Below, one piece after another: positions 1 to 12,000 of a stretch of 64,000 bases of DNA. Within the stretch, counting starts at the first letter, position 1, and each line of letters opens with the position of its first letter. The notes beneath the pieces were generated by a model. That model had not been told where the DNA came from and did not search any database. It saw nothing but the letters and a program-made list of their open reading frames with translations. The stretch covers positions 58,900-122,899 of the forward strand of contig JAMZAV010002008.1 of assembly GCA_024449915.1 (NCBI GenBank). The letters run 5' to 3'. The DNA is from Sweltsa coloradensis (lineage: Eukaryota; Arthropoda; Insecta; Plecoptera; Chloroperlidae). The position numbers and the translations under genes were made by a program.

Positions 1-2111
1 TAAAACACGTCCAACAAGAAAATTCGCGGCCCTCAGAAGTGAACACAATAGATCGATCTACCAACCCCCGATCGCTGTTAAAAACAACATTTCAGTTTAC
101 AACGCTTCTTCTAGGGCCCTCTCCCCCCCTGAACTTCTAGTACTTAGCAAAGGACTCAACTTTGCTAAAACTTCCAGTCACATTAACAAGCTGGACCTCG
201 TAGCCACAGTCGAGTCTGCCATGCACTCAATCCCTCGCGACGCGCGAGACGAGTTCCGTGTTGAGATGAAGAAATTCTTGGAAAAGCCCTTTAGAATTCC
301 ACACCCCAACCTGACCGCCTCGGAACGCGCATGCCTGAGAGGCTTACAGGAGGACGAGTCCATTTTCATAATACAGGCAGACAAAGGTAAGGCGACTGTC
401 GTACTAGACAAAGACAAATACAACTCGAAGATGGCCGAGATTCTTGACAGCCCAGGCTACAAGAAACTCAAGTCTGACCCTACCAAAGCTACTGAAGCCA
501 AGGTGTACAGGGCCCTGAAATCATGTGATCGTTACCTCACTCAATCTTGTAGAACCTACCTCACTCCACATCACTCCAAGTCACCCCACATATATGGACT
601 ACCCAAAGTCCACAAGCCTGGCATTCCGCTGCGACCTATAGTTAGCTCACGAAACTCTCCGTGTGACAAACTATCAAGGTTCTTACTCAAAATCCTGTCC
701 CCACTGACAGGCAAGTCTGAACATCATGTAAACAACTCGGAAGAGTTTATTAAAGAAGTCCGAGACCTGAAACTCTCTCCCTCCGACATGCTGGTAAGCT
801 TTGACGTCGTCAATCTCTTCCCTAGTATCCCTAGGGAAGATACCCTGCAACTTGTCAAAAACCTACTTCTATCGGATAGGAGTCTACGGGATCGTACTTG
901 TCTCCCTGTTGACAACATTGTCACTCTTCTCTCGGTGTGCATCAACACCTGCTACCTGCAGTTCGGGGATAGTTATTACCTACAGGAGACTGGCCTCGCC
1001 ATGGGGTCTTGTCTAAGTCCGTTCCTGGCCTCGGTTTTCATGGAGAACTTAGAGAGACTAGCCATCTCCACCTCCCCTGTCGCTCCACTCATCTGGCGTC
1101 GTTACGTTGATGACGTATTTGCCATTCTACATGCAAATCAGGTTGATACTATGTTAACCCACATCAACTCTCAGTCCCCACACATCAAGTTCACAGTTGA
1201 AACTGAAGCCTGTGGGTCCCTGCCCTTCCTGGATGTGTTATTATCCAAAGTAACCGCCCCCGACAACACAGTCAAACTCAAGACCACGGTGTACAGAAAA
1301 CCCACCAATCGTCTTCTTACATCCGGTTTGACTCCAATCACCCACTTCACGTGAAAAAGGGGTGTGGTCTCGTGTCTGGCAAAGAGGGCTTACACACATT
1401 GTTCTAACCACACCGAGTTGCAGACCGAGAAATCGGTTCTCCTCTCTAACTTTGCAGCCAATGACTACCCTCCTGAGCTTGTTCAAGCTATTCTAGCTAA
1501 AGACCCTCGCGAAGAAAACAAACCCGGAAGTGACACTACTAAGCCCTATAAAACCATAGCTGTTAATTACATTCCCGGATTCTCGGAGAAATTCCGGCGC
1601 ATTGCTAATAGTACAACGTTCGGACAGTGTTTAAATCTCCAACACTCTTCGTAAACAACTGTGTAAGACCAAACCCTATAATACCGACCAGCAAGCCCGT
1701 AACGTTGTTTACGAAATCCCGTGCGATTGTGACAGGACTTACATTGGTGAAACCAAACGCCCCCTCAACGTTCGTTTGACAGAGCACCAACGCAACGTAA
1801 CCTCCAATGCACAGAATTCCCTTATCGCAAACCACGTGGAGGAAACTTCACACATGATCATGTGGAACAACACATCGGCCCTTCTATCAGAAGAAGACGT
1901 CTTCAAGAGGAAAATAAAGGAGGCTGCTGTGATGGCATGCAGCCACACCCCCCCTGTCAGCCAGCCGTCGTTTGATTTCCACCCCATGTGGATCCCGATA
2001 ATTCGACCAGACGTCAACAGAGCGCGCAGCCACCCCCTCCCTGTCAACATTAAACCTGCCCGCCAGCCCGAAGAGAGAAGAGCGCACGGACGTCAGTTAG
2101 CCTCTGCTTGA
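1..2111 (+). mobile_element. Penelope-like retroelement (RT + GIY-YIG), decayed, continues left of window
   Basis: The reading frame is open from base 2 and runs off the left edge. The N-terminal part has the SSRALSPPELLVLSKGLNFA stretch typical of Penelope-like elements. RT motifs follow in order: ADKGKATVV, GLPKVHKPGIPLRPIVSS, SFDVVNLFPSIP, GLAMGSCLSPFLASV, the catalytic RRYVDDVFAI, then PFLDVLL and VYRKPTNR. The frame stops at 1352-1354. Just before it another frame reads HPLHVKK and just after it the first frame resumes as GVVSCLAKRA, so two compensating indels lie near 1325-1356. A further frameshift near 1630 moves the C-terminal part to 1641-2111. That part holds a GIY-YIG nuclease signature (VYEIPCDCDRTYIGETKRPL, LTEHQ) and ends at TGA 2109-2111. 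The element lies in the same orientation as XXYLT1, about 140 bp upstream of its penultimate exon, so it is probably intronic. It is non-functional as it stands. Confidence 0.9.
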
Positions 2112-2252
2112 GGAAGAGTAAGGAAGTGTTACTCGAAAATTCGCAATTGTTTTTATGTAAGTGACCTTGGTTAATTGTTTTTTAGTGTGTGTTCGTATTC
2201 TATTGTCCATCTGTTTGTTCTCATTCTGTATCGCCTTTGCCGCTTTGCGCAG

Positions 2253-2932
2253 GTTTGGCCCCGAAGCACTATTTGGCATTGCTTCAGAGCAGACCCCAGT
2301 GTATCGACACGTATTGTACACTTATCGGTCTCGTCACCCAGACACGCGGTTTGGGGCGCCTCCCACAAGAAATGGTGTTCCGGGGGTCAACAGTGGAGTG
2401 CTTCTTCTAGACTTGGACCGCATGCGACAGTCTTCAAAGTATCACGCCCTACTGCTTCCAGAGGCTGTTGCCAACCTCACACAAAAATACAGCTTCAAGG
2501 TAAGTTTTAGGGATGGGCCAACACATTCATAAACTAAAGGTTTTTTAAACTCTTAGGCCTAATACCTATTCCAAGTTAATGTACAGTACCGGTAGTATTG
2601 AAAATTTGTTTATAAAGTGTAGGCCTACTGTGTAGGTCTGCTCTGCCTAAATGTAGGGTGACCAACATTATCCCATTCCCATGATTAATGTGTCTATTGC
2701 CCCTAAGGTTTGGAATGTTAACTTTCAGGGGCATCTTGGAGACCAGGACTTGTACACACTACTGTCAATGGATGCTCCGTCTCTCATACATGAACTGCCG
2801 TGCAGCTGGAATCGCCAGCTGTGCACTTGGTGGCGTGACCACGGTTATCGGGAAATATTCGACGAGTTCCACCGCTGCGATGAGCCAGTCAAAGCTTATC
2901 ATGGCAACTGCAACACTCTAATACCTACGTAA
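2253..2932 (+). CDS. XXYLT1: Xyloside xylosyltransferase 1, last two coding exons (partial)
   Basis: The exons are 2253-2499 and 2729-2932. The first follows a pyrimidine-rich tract ending GCGCAG and ends at donor GTAAGT (2500). The second follows TTTCAG (2728) and ends with TAA. Both join in phase 0 as ...QKYSFK / GHLGDQD.... Landmarks are PVYRH, GVNSGVLLLDLDRMRQS, the GT8 motif HLGDQD, WNRQLCTWWRDHGY and the C-terminal YHGNCNT. These match XXYLT1, the ER type II membrane enzyme of family GT8 that adds the distal alpha-1,3-xylose to the O-glucose glycan on Notch EGF repeats. That role is family knowledge. About 150 residues are present; the transmembrane anchor, the DxD motif and the N-terminal exons lie left of the window. 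The ORF start upstream of 2253 is only intron read-through. Confidence 0.9.
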
Positions 2933-3052
2933 TGATTGTTTGAGAACACTAGCGCAGGTTTTTTGGCACTTCTTCGGTTGGTGTTGGCAAACTTTTTAAC
3001 ACTGTTTTTTTCCGTTCAAAACGACGAAAAACCACTGTAGGCCTAAATATGA

Positions 3053-3058
3053 AATAAA
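3053..3058 (+). terminator. Candidate poly(A) signal for XXYLT1
   Basis: AATAAA lies 121 bp after the XXYLT1 stop codon and is the first such hexamer downstream. It is inside the TIR element that starts at 2968, so the transposon may provide the 3' end of the mRNA. No transcript evidence is available. Confidence 0.45.
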
Positions 3059-3193
3059 TGTAGAAATACTAAATAGTAATTATGAACGATTTATTGATAT
3101 TTACTGATCTGAAAATGTACAATGTAGTACTTAGCTTAATTAGTAATTTACACAGAGATACGCACATTAGGCTGACGGCCATATAGGATATTT

Positions 3194-3957
3194 CCGGTAA
3201 ATTTACCGGTCAGAGAATTTACCGTAAATTTACCGAGCATGTCGGTAAAATTTAAAAAAAATTCCATCATTATATTCTAAAGAGTAATAAGAACCTACAC
3301 AACAAGAATGCAGTGGAAATAATCAAATATCACTTTAAAAATAATTAAAATTTTAAATTTTCCATGTGTAAATCTAAGACTTATAACACCTACAAACAAG
3401 AATCATGGAATAAGCATCCTTTAAAATTAAATAAATTTAAAATTCCATCCGTTATCTAAAGACATAGAACTACGCAACAAGCATGCACTGGGAAATAGTC
3501 AAATATCACTTTAAAATTAAATTAATTTTAACATTTTCCACCGTATTCTAAGACTAATAAGAACGAGGCCTACACCAACAATTAATAGAAATACGTAATT
3601 TATTTTTAACACTTGGAAAATTCTATCAATAATTGATAGGCTTTTCTGTGCTAGACATACTCACTATTCTTGCTGAGTAGGCTAAACCTTAATTCATCTA
3701 ATAATATTTTATTTTATTTTATTTAACCAAACGTACAAGATAAGTAATTTACTTTATTGTTAGTTGTCTTGTATGAAAGTAAATAAATATAAGGGTGAAT
3801 ATAGCTTTAATTGATAACACCTTTCATCGAAAATATTTACGTGATCTATAATTTAATAGGTAAATCAAATTTTACGTTTACCGTTTTTCGGTTAATTTAC
3901 CGGTAATTTTACCGGTAAATTACTTGAGTTTTAAATTTATGGTAAATTCACATCACT
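3194..3957. mobile_element. hAT-like non-autonomous element with CCGGTAAATTTACCGG ends
   Basis: A 9-bp direct repeat AGGATATTT at 3185-3193 and 3958-3966 brackets the segment (an 8-bp hAT-type duplication plus one base). The right terminus read inward is AGTGATGTGAATTTACC, a common hAT end. The left terminus reads TCCGGTAAATTTACCGG. The interior is AT-rich and contains diverged direct repeats around 'CTTTAAAATTAAAT' with no ORF. Confidence 0.65.
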
Positions 3958-4412
3958 AGGATATTTACATAAAGACGATGTCTCCTTCATTCTACAAACC
4001 ACCTTTTTCGACTTAAAATACTCCACCAAAAGGAATTTTGTTTAAAATCGTGACGCTAGAGGTTTTAAAGTTTTTTTTGTTTAAAATAGCGACGTTTAAA
4101 GGTTTTGAAGGTATTTTTTGATTTTAGGATTTTTTTACTATGTTTTGTAAGGTTACTAGCAGTGAGTACAAACCTCAGCTCGGTGGCGGTGCTCAGTTCT
4201 CAGCATGATCGGTCGGCCTAAAGGCGCGTCACTCATCGCTACTTATAACTTACTTTTGTTTATAAAACAACATGAAATGAAACTTGCTAGTGCATTTTTT
4301 AATTATATATGTAACTGCAATTTTAAAATATAAATAATTTCAAGTGGTTTTTTTGTTGTTTTTAATGAAAAAATACAGTGTTAAAAAGTTGATCAACACC
4401 AACCGAAGGAGT

Positions 4413-5845
4413 ACGTTTTTTTTCTTACCCAAAAACCCACATGAAAAAATGCACATAAAATTGATTTGAGTAAAAGACAGGAGGCTGTACGATAGATAAA
4501 TGTTGCAAACATTATAAGCACGAAAAAATTAAAAGATGGTATTAATAATTACGTAATAAAATATATCAAGCTCTCACAAACTTTTTACAAAATCTACATG
4601 AATAGCAAAAATGGTAAGGTGTACCTACTACTTTTTTACAAATGTTTACTCAATAATTTAAAAAAACTCCACCCAGCTAAGGTCTTTCAAAATTAGGCCT
4701 AGGTACTCTTGTTTTTCTAAACCTTGTTGTATCATACGCAAAATAAAAATTGCCAACCAAGACATTTACAACACAGCAAAAAATAAACGTAATTTTTTTT
4801 GTGCCTAACAATAAGCCACATAACAACCATTTTGTGTGGCTCTAGAAGATACTTGTAGGCCTACATGATACAATATACTATATTTCTTAACATAATAAGT
4901 TATTTTTATTTATAAAACATAGGCCTAACAATAAACAAAGTAGGGTATAATACTGTATTTCAATTTTCAATACATGTGAGATAGTTTTAGGCATAATGAC
5001 GGTTGACTATATTCATGGAACTGACACATGTTATTATTGCACCTGTAATTTGTGCTGTCGCTTTAGTAGTAGGCCTACATAGGAAGGGGATCGAGCAGGC
5101 AGCTCATGACTATGAATATGATTAATATCAGTACAACTAAATTATGTAGGGCTACATTTTGTTATTAAAATACAATTAAGTCTTATGCCCACCTAGTTGA
5201 ATTAAGAGTAAGACTTTAAACTAACTACCCTGCACCTACATGTGTATAAGAAGGGTTGAGAAGACTAGCCAACTGTTGTTTTTGGTAATATCTATTACCT
5301 ACATATTATATGTAGTATTTGAGGTTACTTTCAATTAATACTGCTATTTTCCAATAGTTCTACTAAATTGGTTTATAGTGTTAGCTAGAAGACCTTGAAA
5401 GAATGCTCCAGAACTATGAAGATCCTGCCGGTTATAGAGGTATACAATTGTCTATTGGCAACCTAAATCTAGAATACGTAATTGCAATAAATAATATGTA
5501 GCTACATAGGGGCCTAGTATAGTCCGTTAAAGATTAATGTAATTTTATTTTGAAATTTTATTTTATTTTGTTATAGAATCCTGTGTTAGTGGTGTACAAA
5601 CAAACTCGATTCCTTGTTTATAGATTTAAGCAATGTACTATTGCCATTGTATGTCGTGAACACTTATATTCTGTGATTTCCGTGTAGATCATCAGTTTTA
5701 TTTACTTGCTTGTATAACACAAACAAGCCAACAACAAATTCAAACACAAGTAGGCCTAAATAACTAAATATAGACATACAGTACCTATGTCTATTACCAA
5801 ACTTGAATGTAGTCAATTCAATTTACAAAAGAAAATACAGGAAAG
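4413..5845. other. AT-rich intergenic DNA, no gene seen
   Basis: No ORF or splice-consistent exon is supported. The sequence is AT-rich with scattered AGGCCTAC words. It lies between XXYLT1 and the transporter. Confidence 0.5.
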
Positions 5846-6528
5846 CAACCCTCCACAAATCCATCAATTGTCCACTCGCATCGTGTAATTTGTACTCACA
5901 ACGAAAGTGCGTGTTTTTTTAAAGGCTGTTTCAGAGCACTCTTACAAATATTTTGAAAGTCAAAGGAAAATGGTCAAAAGTTGGTTCAATGAAAGAGGAA
6001 CTTGAATAAAAAGTAAAATAATTTTTTTTTGACTTGACAATAGCTCTTTTTTGGCCATTATATGCAAATTTTGGGTCAATAAGGAAAGTAAGCTGCAATA
6101 CTTAATTTTGAGCTACAATATGTTTTTATTGTTCAAACACACCTTCGTGTCCAACATGAGGTAGACGAAAAAAATCGTACATCAAAATTAATGTTATTTC
6201 AGAAAATTATTTTCCCTTACACTCGTGTTGGAGACAAAGGTGTGTTTAAACAACAAAAAAATTGTAGCTCAAAATTAAGTATTGCGCCTAGAACTTTACT
6301 TTTCTTATTGACCCAAAATTTGCATATAATGTCCAAAAAAGAGCTATTGTCACGTAAAAAAACAAACAATTCAAGTTCCTCTGTCTTTCAACCATTTTCC
6401 TTTGACTTTCAAAATATCGGTAAGAGTGCTATGAAATGGCCTTAACTTAAATTAAAATAAAGTTTACTTGCAACCTATTTTAAGTTAAAAGTCACTCGCA
6501 ATTTGCGAGTAGAAATTTGGAGGGTTGA
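5846..6528. repeat. Foldback element (long inverted repeat)
   Basis: The arms at about 5926-6180 and 6190-6442 are inverted copies. On the left GAGCACTCTTACAAATATTT continues into GAAAGTCAAAGGAAAATGGT; on the right ACCATTTTCCTTTGACTTTC precedes a diverged copy of the same end. Outer tips CAACCCTCCACAAAT (from 5847) and ATTTGGAGGGTTG (to 6527) are also inverted. An 84-codon ORF at 6191-6445 lies entirely in one arm and is not taken as a gene. Confidence 0.7.
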
Positions 6529-8889
6529 AGGTAGCATAATGTGAGACACAGTAACATATCAAAGTATGATTGTGTACATTCCCTTTTGAGTTTTGTTATG
6601 CATCACTGATCAGATGATAATTCCACAGGTTATTTCTTATAAATGTTAATGTTTTATTTAGAGGCATTGCAATGCAAGGGTCAGTAATAAGAAGTTTAGT
6701 GATTACAGCCATATTGTATTATAATTGGTTATTTGATTTATATTTTAATTTAACCTTCCCTTACAAAGTAGTGACAATGTGCATGTTATGTGTATGACAA
6801 TGTACTTTGTTTGGTTGAAAGATAACTTCATCCAATTATTGTATATCCATATCCCCTCAATCTATTTTCTAAAAATATGTTTGTTCATACTAGTAATCAT
6901 TGGAAGTATTGAATTTGATAAAAAGTATTAATCATGAGAAGTGCCTTAAGTATTTGTTTGAAAGAAACTACTGTTTATTTTGAATTTATTGTGTACAAAC
7001 AAAATATGTTTTAACGGTACATTTTATTGCATTTTATATCTATGCATATTATTTACTAATGCAATGCTACTTCTCCAAGCAAGCAAAATAATTTAATAAC
7101 CTGGATATTCAAGTATCTCTCTTGCCATTAATATTATACATAAATTGAATTACTAATCATAACTAGTACAATTTATAATGAAGTACGTATGAGTTTGTAT
7201 ATGTGTGCCAAAGTAGCAAAATATAGATTTTTAAATGCACTTACTGCATTGGGTCCATTTATTTTCCCTTTGATTCCAATTGTTTTCTCGATAAAACTTT
7301 TCAATAAGGATGTGGTATTCTCACCAACACTGCCGACAAAATTGGGTAACCAAGAGAAACGAAGACTTCAATTTGACTACCCATAGAAGTAAGACCTGGT
7401 ATTTGTTATTTGTATCTTGTTTGTTTGCACGATACATACTGGTGGGGACAGCATTTTTAGAGAACCTTTGAAATCTCTTTCCCTAGACCTGCTACATTTT
7501 TCATTGCAATCAAACAAAATACTAATATTTATCATGCATAAATTTAAAATGTAGTTGTAGGTGTACCCTATTTATAGGATCATAAATAAATTAAATGTGA
7601 AGCCACGTTGACAACTGGCAAGGAATACTCTTGTCTACAAACTGACATTCTGAGTGTAATATCTGTGCACGTCCAGTCTACTCTATACAACAATTTCAAT
7701 GTATAAATTAAAAATTGCCTGCTCTCAAATCTCTTGGAAGATTTTGTGGGCTTCTTATAAATTATTATACTAATGTAGGGCCTACTTTTTTTAAACTAAA
7801 TTGCTATAAATCTTGTCATGTATAAGAATAAAATAAATCTGAATTTTGAAATGTTTTCCCTTCAATATCTTGTATCAATATCATACAAATAGTTTTTTCC
7901 GCCAGTACAAATACTATTTTTGTACCGGGGGAATGTACCAGTGGAAGAAACAATTTGTACCATGCAATATATTAATGAGAAATATTTTTGAATTGAGATT
8001 ATTTAATTATTGATAATTATGGAGACAAGAGTATGTGTTACAAATAGAAACAAAGATCATTCTTCCAACCCAAAAATTAAGAGCAGGAATATGTCCGGGG
8101 TATATATCATTGAATTCACTATAATTATCTATTTTCTATTGGGTATACATCTCAATCCAAAAATAAATTTAAAATATAGTTTTGGCAATGTCAGATGTTT
8201 GATAAACTATGTCCATTGTTTTGTTGCTGCTTGACTATGTGTGTTCCTGATTTTCCGGGATTGTATCGGTGATCTTTGTTTTTAAAATTAAAAATATTTT
8301 GCGTATCTTATAAAGTTTGGGGGGGTGGGGATTAGTTGTATTATTTTTTTTCCGTAGACTTTACCCTATGTGTATTGTATTTTAGGGGCAAATCTCCCAT
8401 ATACACGCATCCCTTTTTTGTCCGTCCGAAGGGCTTATGTGCGCGTGGTTTTTGTCTTGCTATAAAAACTCTGATTGACATGTGCTTATTTGTTGACATT
8501 GGCAGATACCGAATGTTTTTGTCAACTCTAGGGATCGAGAAAAGAGTTAGCATTGTCGCAGGATACAAAAATAAAACCTCATTGGTCGCGCATTAATTTC
8601 TCTTGGTAGTGGTGCTGGGTTTTATCTTTAATTTTAAACCTGATAAATACTATCATCGTCATTTTGAAGGCCTTTAGACCATGAATTAAATTCCGACTTT
8701 GCCTACTCAAATAGCATAAAATGTATAAACTTATGACTGATAACAAAGGTCAGATAAGTGTAGATGGTGCTATTAAATTTAAACGGCCTTGACCTAAAAA
8801 CCACGAAAAACAAAGACATTCAAATATGTTATATGGTTTTCACTCAGTCAGTCAAGACAGATCAAAGTTTCAGTTTAGTGTCAATACTG
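6529..8889. other. AT-rich intergenic DNA upstream of transporter
   Basis: No protein family is recognised. Two short overlapping ORFs on opposite strands near 8336-8596 have no recognisable similarity or splice context. Promoter elements for the gene that starts at 8990 cannot be called with confidence. Confidence 0.4.
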
Positions 8890-8949
8890 TGATATCACAC
8901 GGCTCGTGGCGTCGACATTAGATAGCTCGTGGTTGGTGTGATCGCGAGA

Positions 8950-8979
8950 ATGTACGTCGTGAAGTACCATACTAACTAA
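8950..8979 (+). promoter_or_regulatory. Short upstream ORF in transporter 5' leader
   Basis: An ATG-initiated 9-codon ORF (MYVVKYHTN, stop TAA) ends 10 bp before the transporter start codon at 8990. If the mRNA begins upstream of it, it could reduce translation of the main ORF. The transcription start is not known. Confidence 0.35.
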
Positions 8980-8989
8980 TCCAAACAAC

Positions 8990-9021
8990 ATGACTTCAAT
9001 CAGCACCATTCAAAATCACAA
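8990..9021 (+). CDS. Transporter coding exon 1 (start)
   Basis: ATG in context AACATGA starts MTSISTIQNH and leaves two bases before donor GTAAGT (9022). It was chosen because the next exon has an in-frame stop upstream and no ATG, and because the phase matches exactly. Pairing across the 6.5-kb intron is inferred from phase and donor quality, not from homology. Confidence 0.65.
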
Positions 9022-12000
9022 GTAAGTGCATTGAATGAAAATTAATTAGCCCTAAGCAGGGTTGGGTAAGTTACTGAATGAAATGGACTTGCTGGTCTAT
9101 AATGAATAAACAAATAAAATAAAATAATTGTATTTAGAGTCTACCCACTCCACAGAAATGATTTTCAGTGGGGAACATTAAATTTAAAGACAACCAAGCC
9201 AACCCTGTCGGGGCTGACACCATCGACGAGCGAATAATGACAAACTAGAGACGAAAACACGAACGACGAAGCATATTTAAGTACGAAACACCGATCAATC
9301 AAGCTGGACACGATTCCACCCGCGGACAGCACAGAATCAACAAGGCTGATTCGGAACAACCTTAGAATTTATTATGTTCCTCGTTGCTAGGAAAATTCCT
9401 GAACCAAAACCTGATAAGACCTAAGTCCAAATCAGAAGTTAAGAAACTTCTGTATATTGCGGGAATCGAACCCTGGGCCGTCTGCATTCGTAGCACAGAC
9501 ACTAACCATTTATTAAGACAAGTCTCGTCAAAACCTTTCTATATAGTGAATAGGTCAACCTTTCAGTGGCGAAGCGTGAACATTTTACAGGGTAGACACA
9601 GACGAATCATGTTACTTTTGGTACATGTATATTCGTGGGAAAGGAACCAAGCACGGGGGGTTTGGGGGGCAGAGCCCCCCAACATCAGCGCCGCAGGCGA
9701 AAATTTTGAAAATCAAGGTCTTAGAATGCGTTTGGTGCGTTGTAGAAAAGTATTAGTCGGAAAGCAATAAAAAATAACGTTGTTTTGTACAGTGGAACTT
9801 CATTTTGTCGATCATCCCTATTATATTTTTGCAATTTTGGAGCCCTTCAGAATCAAATAATATTAAATATACAAAACAACTCAAGCTGTAAGGCTGTAAC
9901 ACTATTCGAGCACGCTCGCGGCTTATTCAAGTGTATAATAGTATCCATGCGCGCAACAATAGAAAATGCAGCCGAAACACGAGCTGAAGCGCGAGGAGAC
10001 ATGTCCATTGCCTATGCTACTTGCGAAGAAGGAGGAAGTGGAGGGAGTGGACAAGCGCTGGGCCATAGAGTTGTGGTGTATAGGGGAAGGCTCGGAGACA
10101 GAATCCTAGTTGTCTCAAAAGTAGTGCATAGGCATGGAAAGAGTCCACATCGCGCAGAAAGGTAACGCGTTCATTCGTTGCTTTGCCCGCGTATGTTTGA
10201 AAACCATTTCTCACTTGTAAAACAGCGTTTAGAATATTATTTTTTTCGTTATAATTTTTTGAGTAGGTAGACACTGTCTCAATGCCTACCCGACGCTTCG
10301 CCACTGCAACCTTTGCCCCCCAAAATATACCTACAATCCCATTAGGCAATGGACTAAAAAGTTGCTGAGGCTAGTGCCCAGTTTCCCTTTTTTTGTGGAA
10401 GGGGGGGGGGGGGGGTGTACCGGTAATACTGTAAAAAATATATATTGTGCGTGAATGTTAATCTCATCCAGTACCTACTCAATTTTCTTAAAATTTGTGA
10501 AACCTTCTTAATTTACTCAATTTTTTTAAACTTAACCAGCCATTAGACTTTTTCCACACTTTGAAGGTATTAAGTTCCTACTGGATCTCAACGTTTAAAT
10601 CAACTTATAGCGCAGGCGTAGGTTAATTTTGTATAATGTGAGATAAACAGTTAAATGGGAAATTGATGATTTGGAAAACAATCTTGCATTGTCACCCTTA
10701 CCGCTCTGCGGAGAACATCATAACATGTTTCTGGTGTTGGATAAAAAAATTTAAAAAATGATTTGGAACTCATGTTTTGAATTTTTCATATTTTTTTTAC
10801 TTTTTTGGGCTTGTCTTGCAATGATTTTTTTTTGCTATTTTCTTGCAACTGAGTGTGGATGTCAATAGTACAGTTCTTTACTAACATTCATGCAAAATTT
10901 AGTAATGATATTGATATTAGTAGCCGCGTTCACCTGCAACCGTCAACATCTGATGAGCCCTTGCAATTTAGTTGCGCTAACCTCAGCGACTCTTCTTAAT
11001 ATATTTATAAGATAGATTGGCTTATTGTGGGATTTTAGTTGAATAACTGGAAATAGAATCGATAAGTATTAAGTATATTATTATTATCTGTGATTTGTAT
11101 TTACAATTAGTAGCTACAGCAAACTATAAAAATATTAGACTAATGTAGGTTTTGAAGTTATCGTATAAAACAATGTGGGGGAAAAATTAAAAATTAGCAG
11201 TCTTTTAACAATTAATGAGGTAATTCTTAAAGTAACTGAAATCATCTGGTAAGATGATATGCTTCTACTACCCAATCCTGTTAGTAAGAAAACATTCCCT
11301 TCAGTGACACAACGTACTATGACTATAACGGTCGCCCACACCCTGCAAAGTCTAGTGTACGGTGGTTTCGGTCCGAGATTTTCAATTAAACCTATTTACC
11401 AGATCACTACATAAGTCAACCAGTGGCTTATTGGTCTTATAGTTAGCGTCTCTGCTTCCAATGCATAAGGTCCTGGGTTCGATTCCCGCTATAAGCCGAA
11501 GTTTTTAAACTTCTGATTTAGACTTGAGTCCATCAGTTCTTGGGTTAGGAATTTGTAAACGGTGACTTTGGAGCGTCCTAGAAACGAGGCACATAATCAG
11601 GGGTCGAAATTAACCTTTTTGCCACTAGCCCGTTGGGCTAATATAATGGCAACAATCGTCCTCTAGCCGGAAAGCATTTTTACTAGCCCGCAATCAAATA
11701 GGTACAATCATACGTGAAAAAATGGGAAATTCAAAACATGGATTTCAATTCTGGAAATTCCCACCAAACCGTTTATCTTACGATAAAAGCAAATTAACCT
11801 GCGCGTTTTCATTGATTTAAACATTGATATCCAATATGCAAATTTGTGTTAAAAAATTCTGTACACTCGGAATAAATTCCTGAAGTTGACCAAAATGAAG
11901 TAAATTACCATGACTTCACTAATTTTTTATTAAAAATCAATTAACTAATTTAGGAATATGCGTACTGGATATAATTCCTTTATTCTTTATTAATGTTAGT

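Larger units (their letters stand above)
2968..4412. mobile_element. Non-autonomous TIR element, family T copy I
   Basis: The left end reads ACTTCTTCGGTTGGTGTTGG, followed by CAAACTTTTTAACACTG. The right end is its inverted counterpart, CAGTGTTAAAAAGTTG followed by CAACACCAACCGAAGGAGT. The core includes GTTTAAAATAGCGACGTT near 4080, shared with copies at 50905-51257 and 52587-57990. A hAT-type element (3194-3957) is inserted inside. No coding capacity is visible. The element starts 36 bp after the XXYLT1 stop codon. The superfamily is undetermined because no clear target duplication can be read. Confidence 0.75.

Noticed and set aside
8336..8596. Overlapping ORFs of 86 and 75 codons on opposite strands
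   Set aside because: No recognisable domain, no splice context, and low-complexity composition; open frames of this size are expected by chance.
9058..9085. hAT-like end CAGGGTTGGGTAAGTTAC
   Set aside because: Only one end is visible next to the SINE tail; no partner found.
9785..10349. ORFs of 126 and 110 codons
   Set aside because: They lie within or across the ends of a hAT-type MITE with a perfect target duplication, and resemble no protein.
10944..10975. CTGATGAGCCCTTGC as a hammerhead core
   Set aside because: No paired stem II and no GAAA follow it.
11425..11497. Functional tRNA-Trp gene
   Set aside because: Anticodon stem mismatch, imperfect T stem and direct continuation into SINE body argue for a SINE head.
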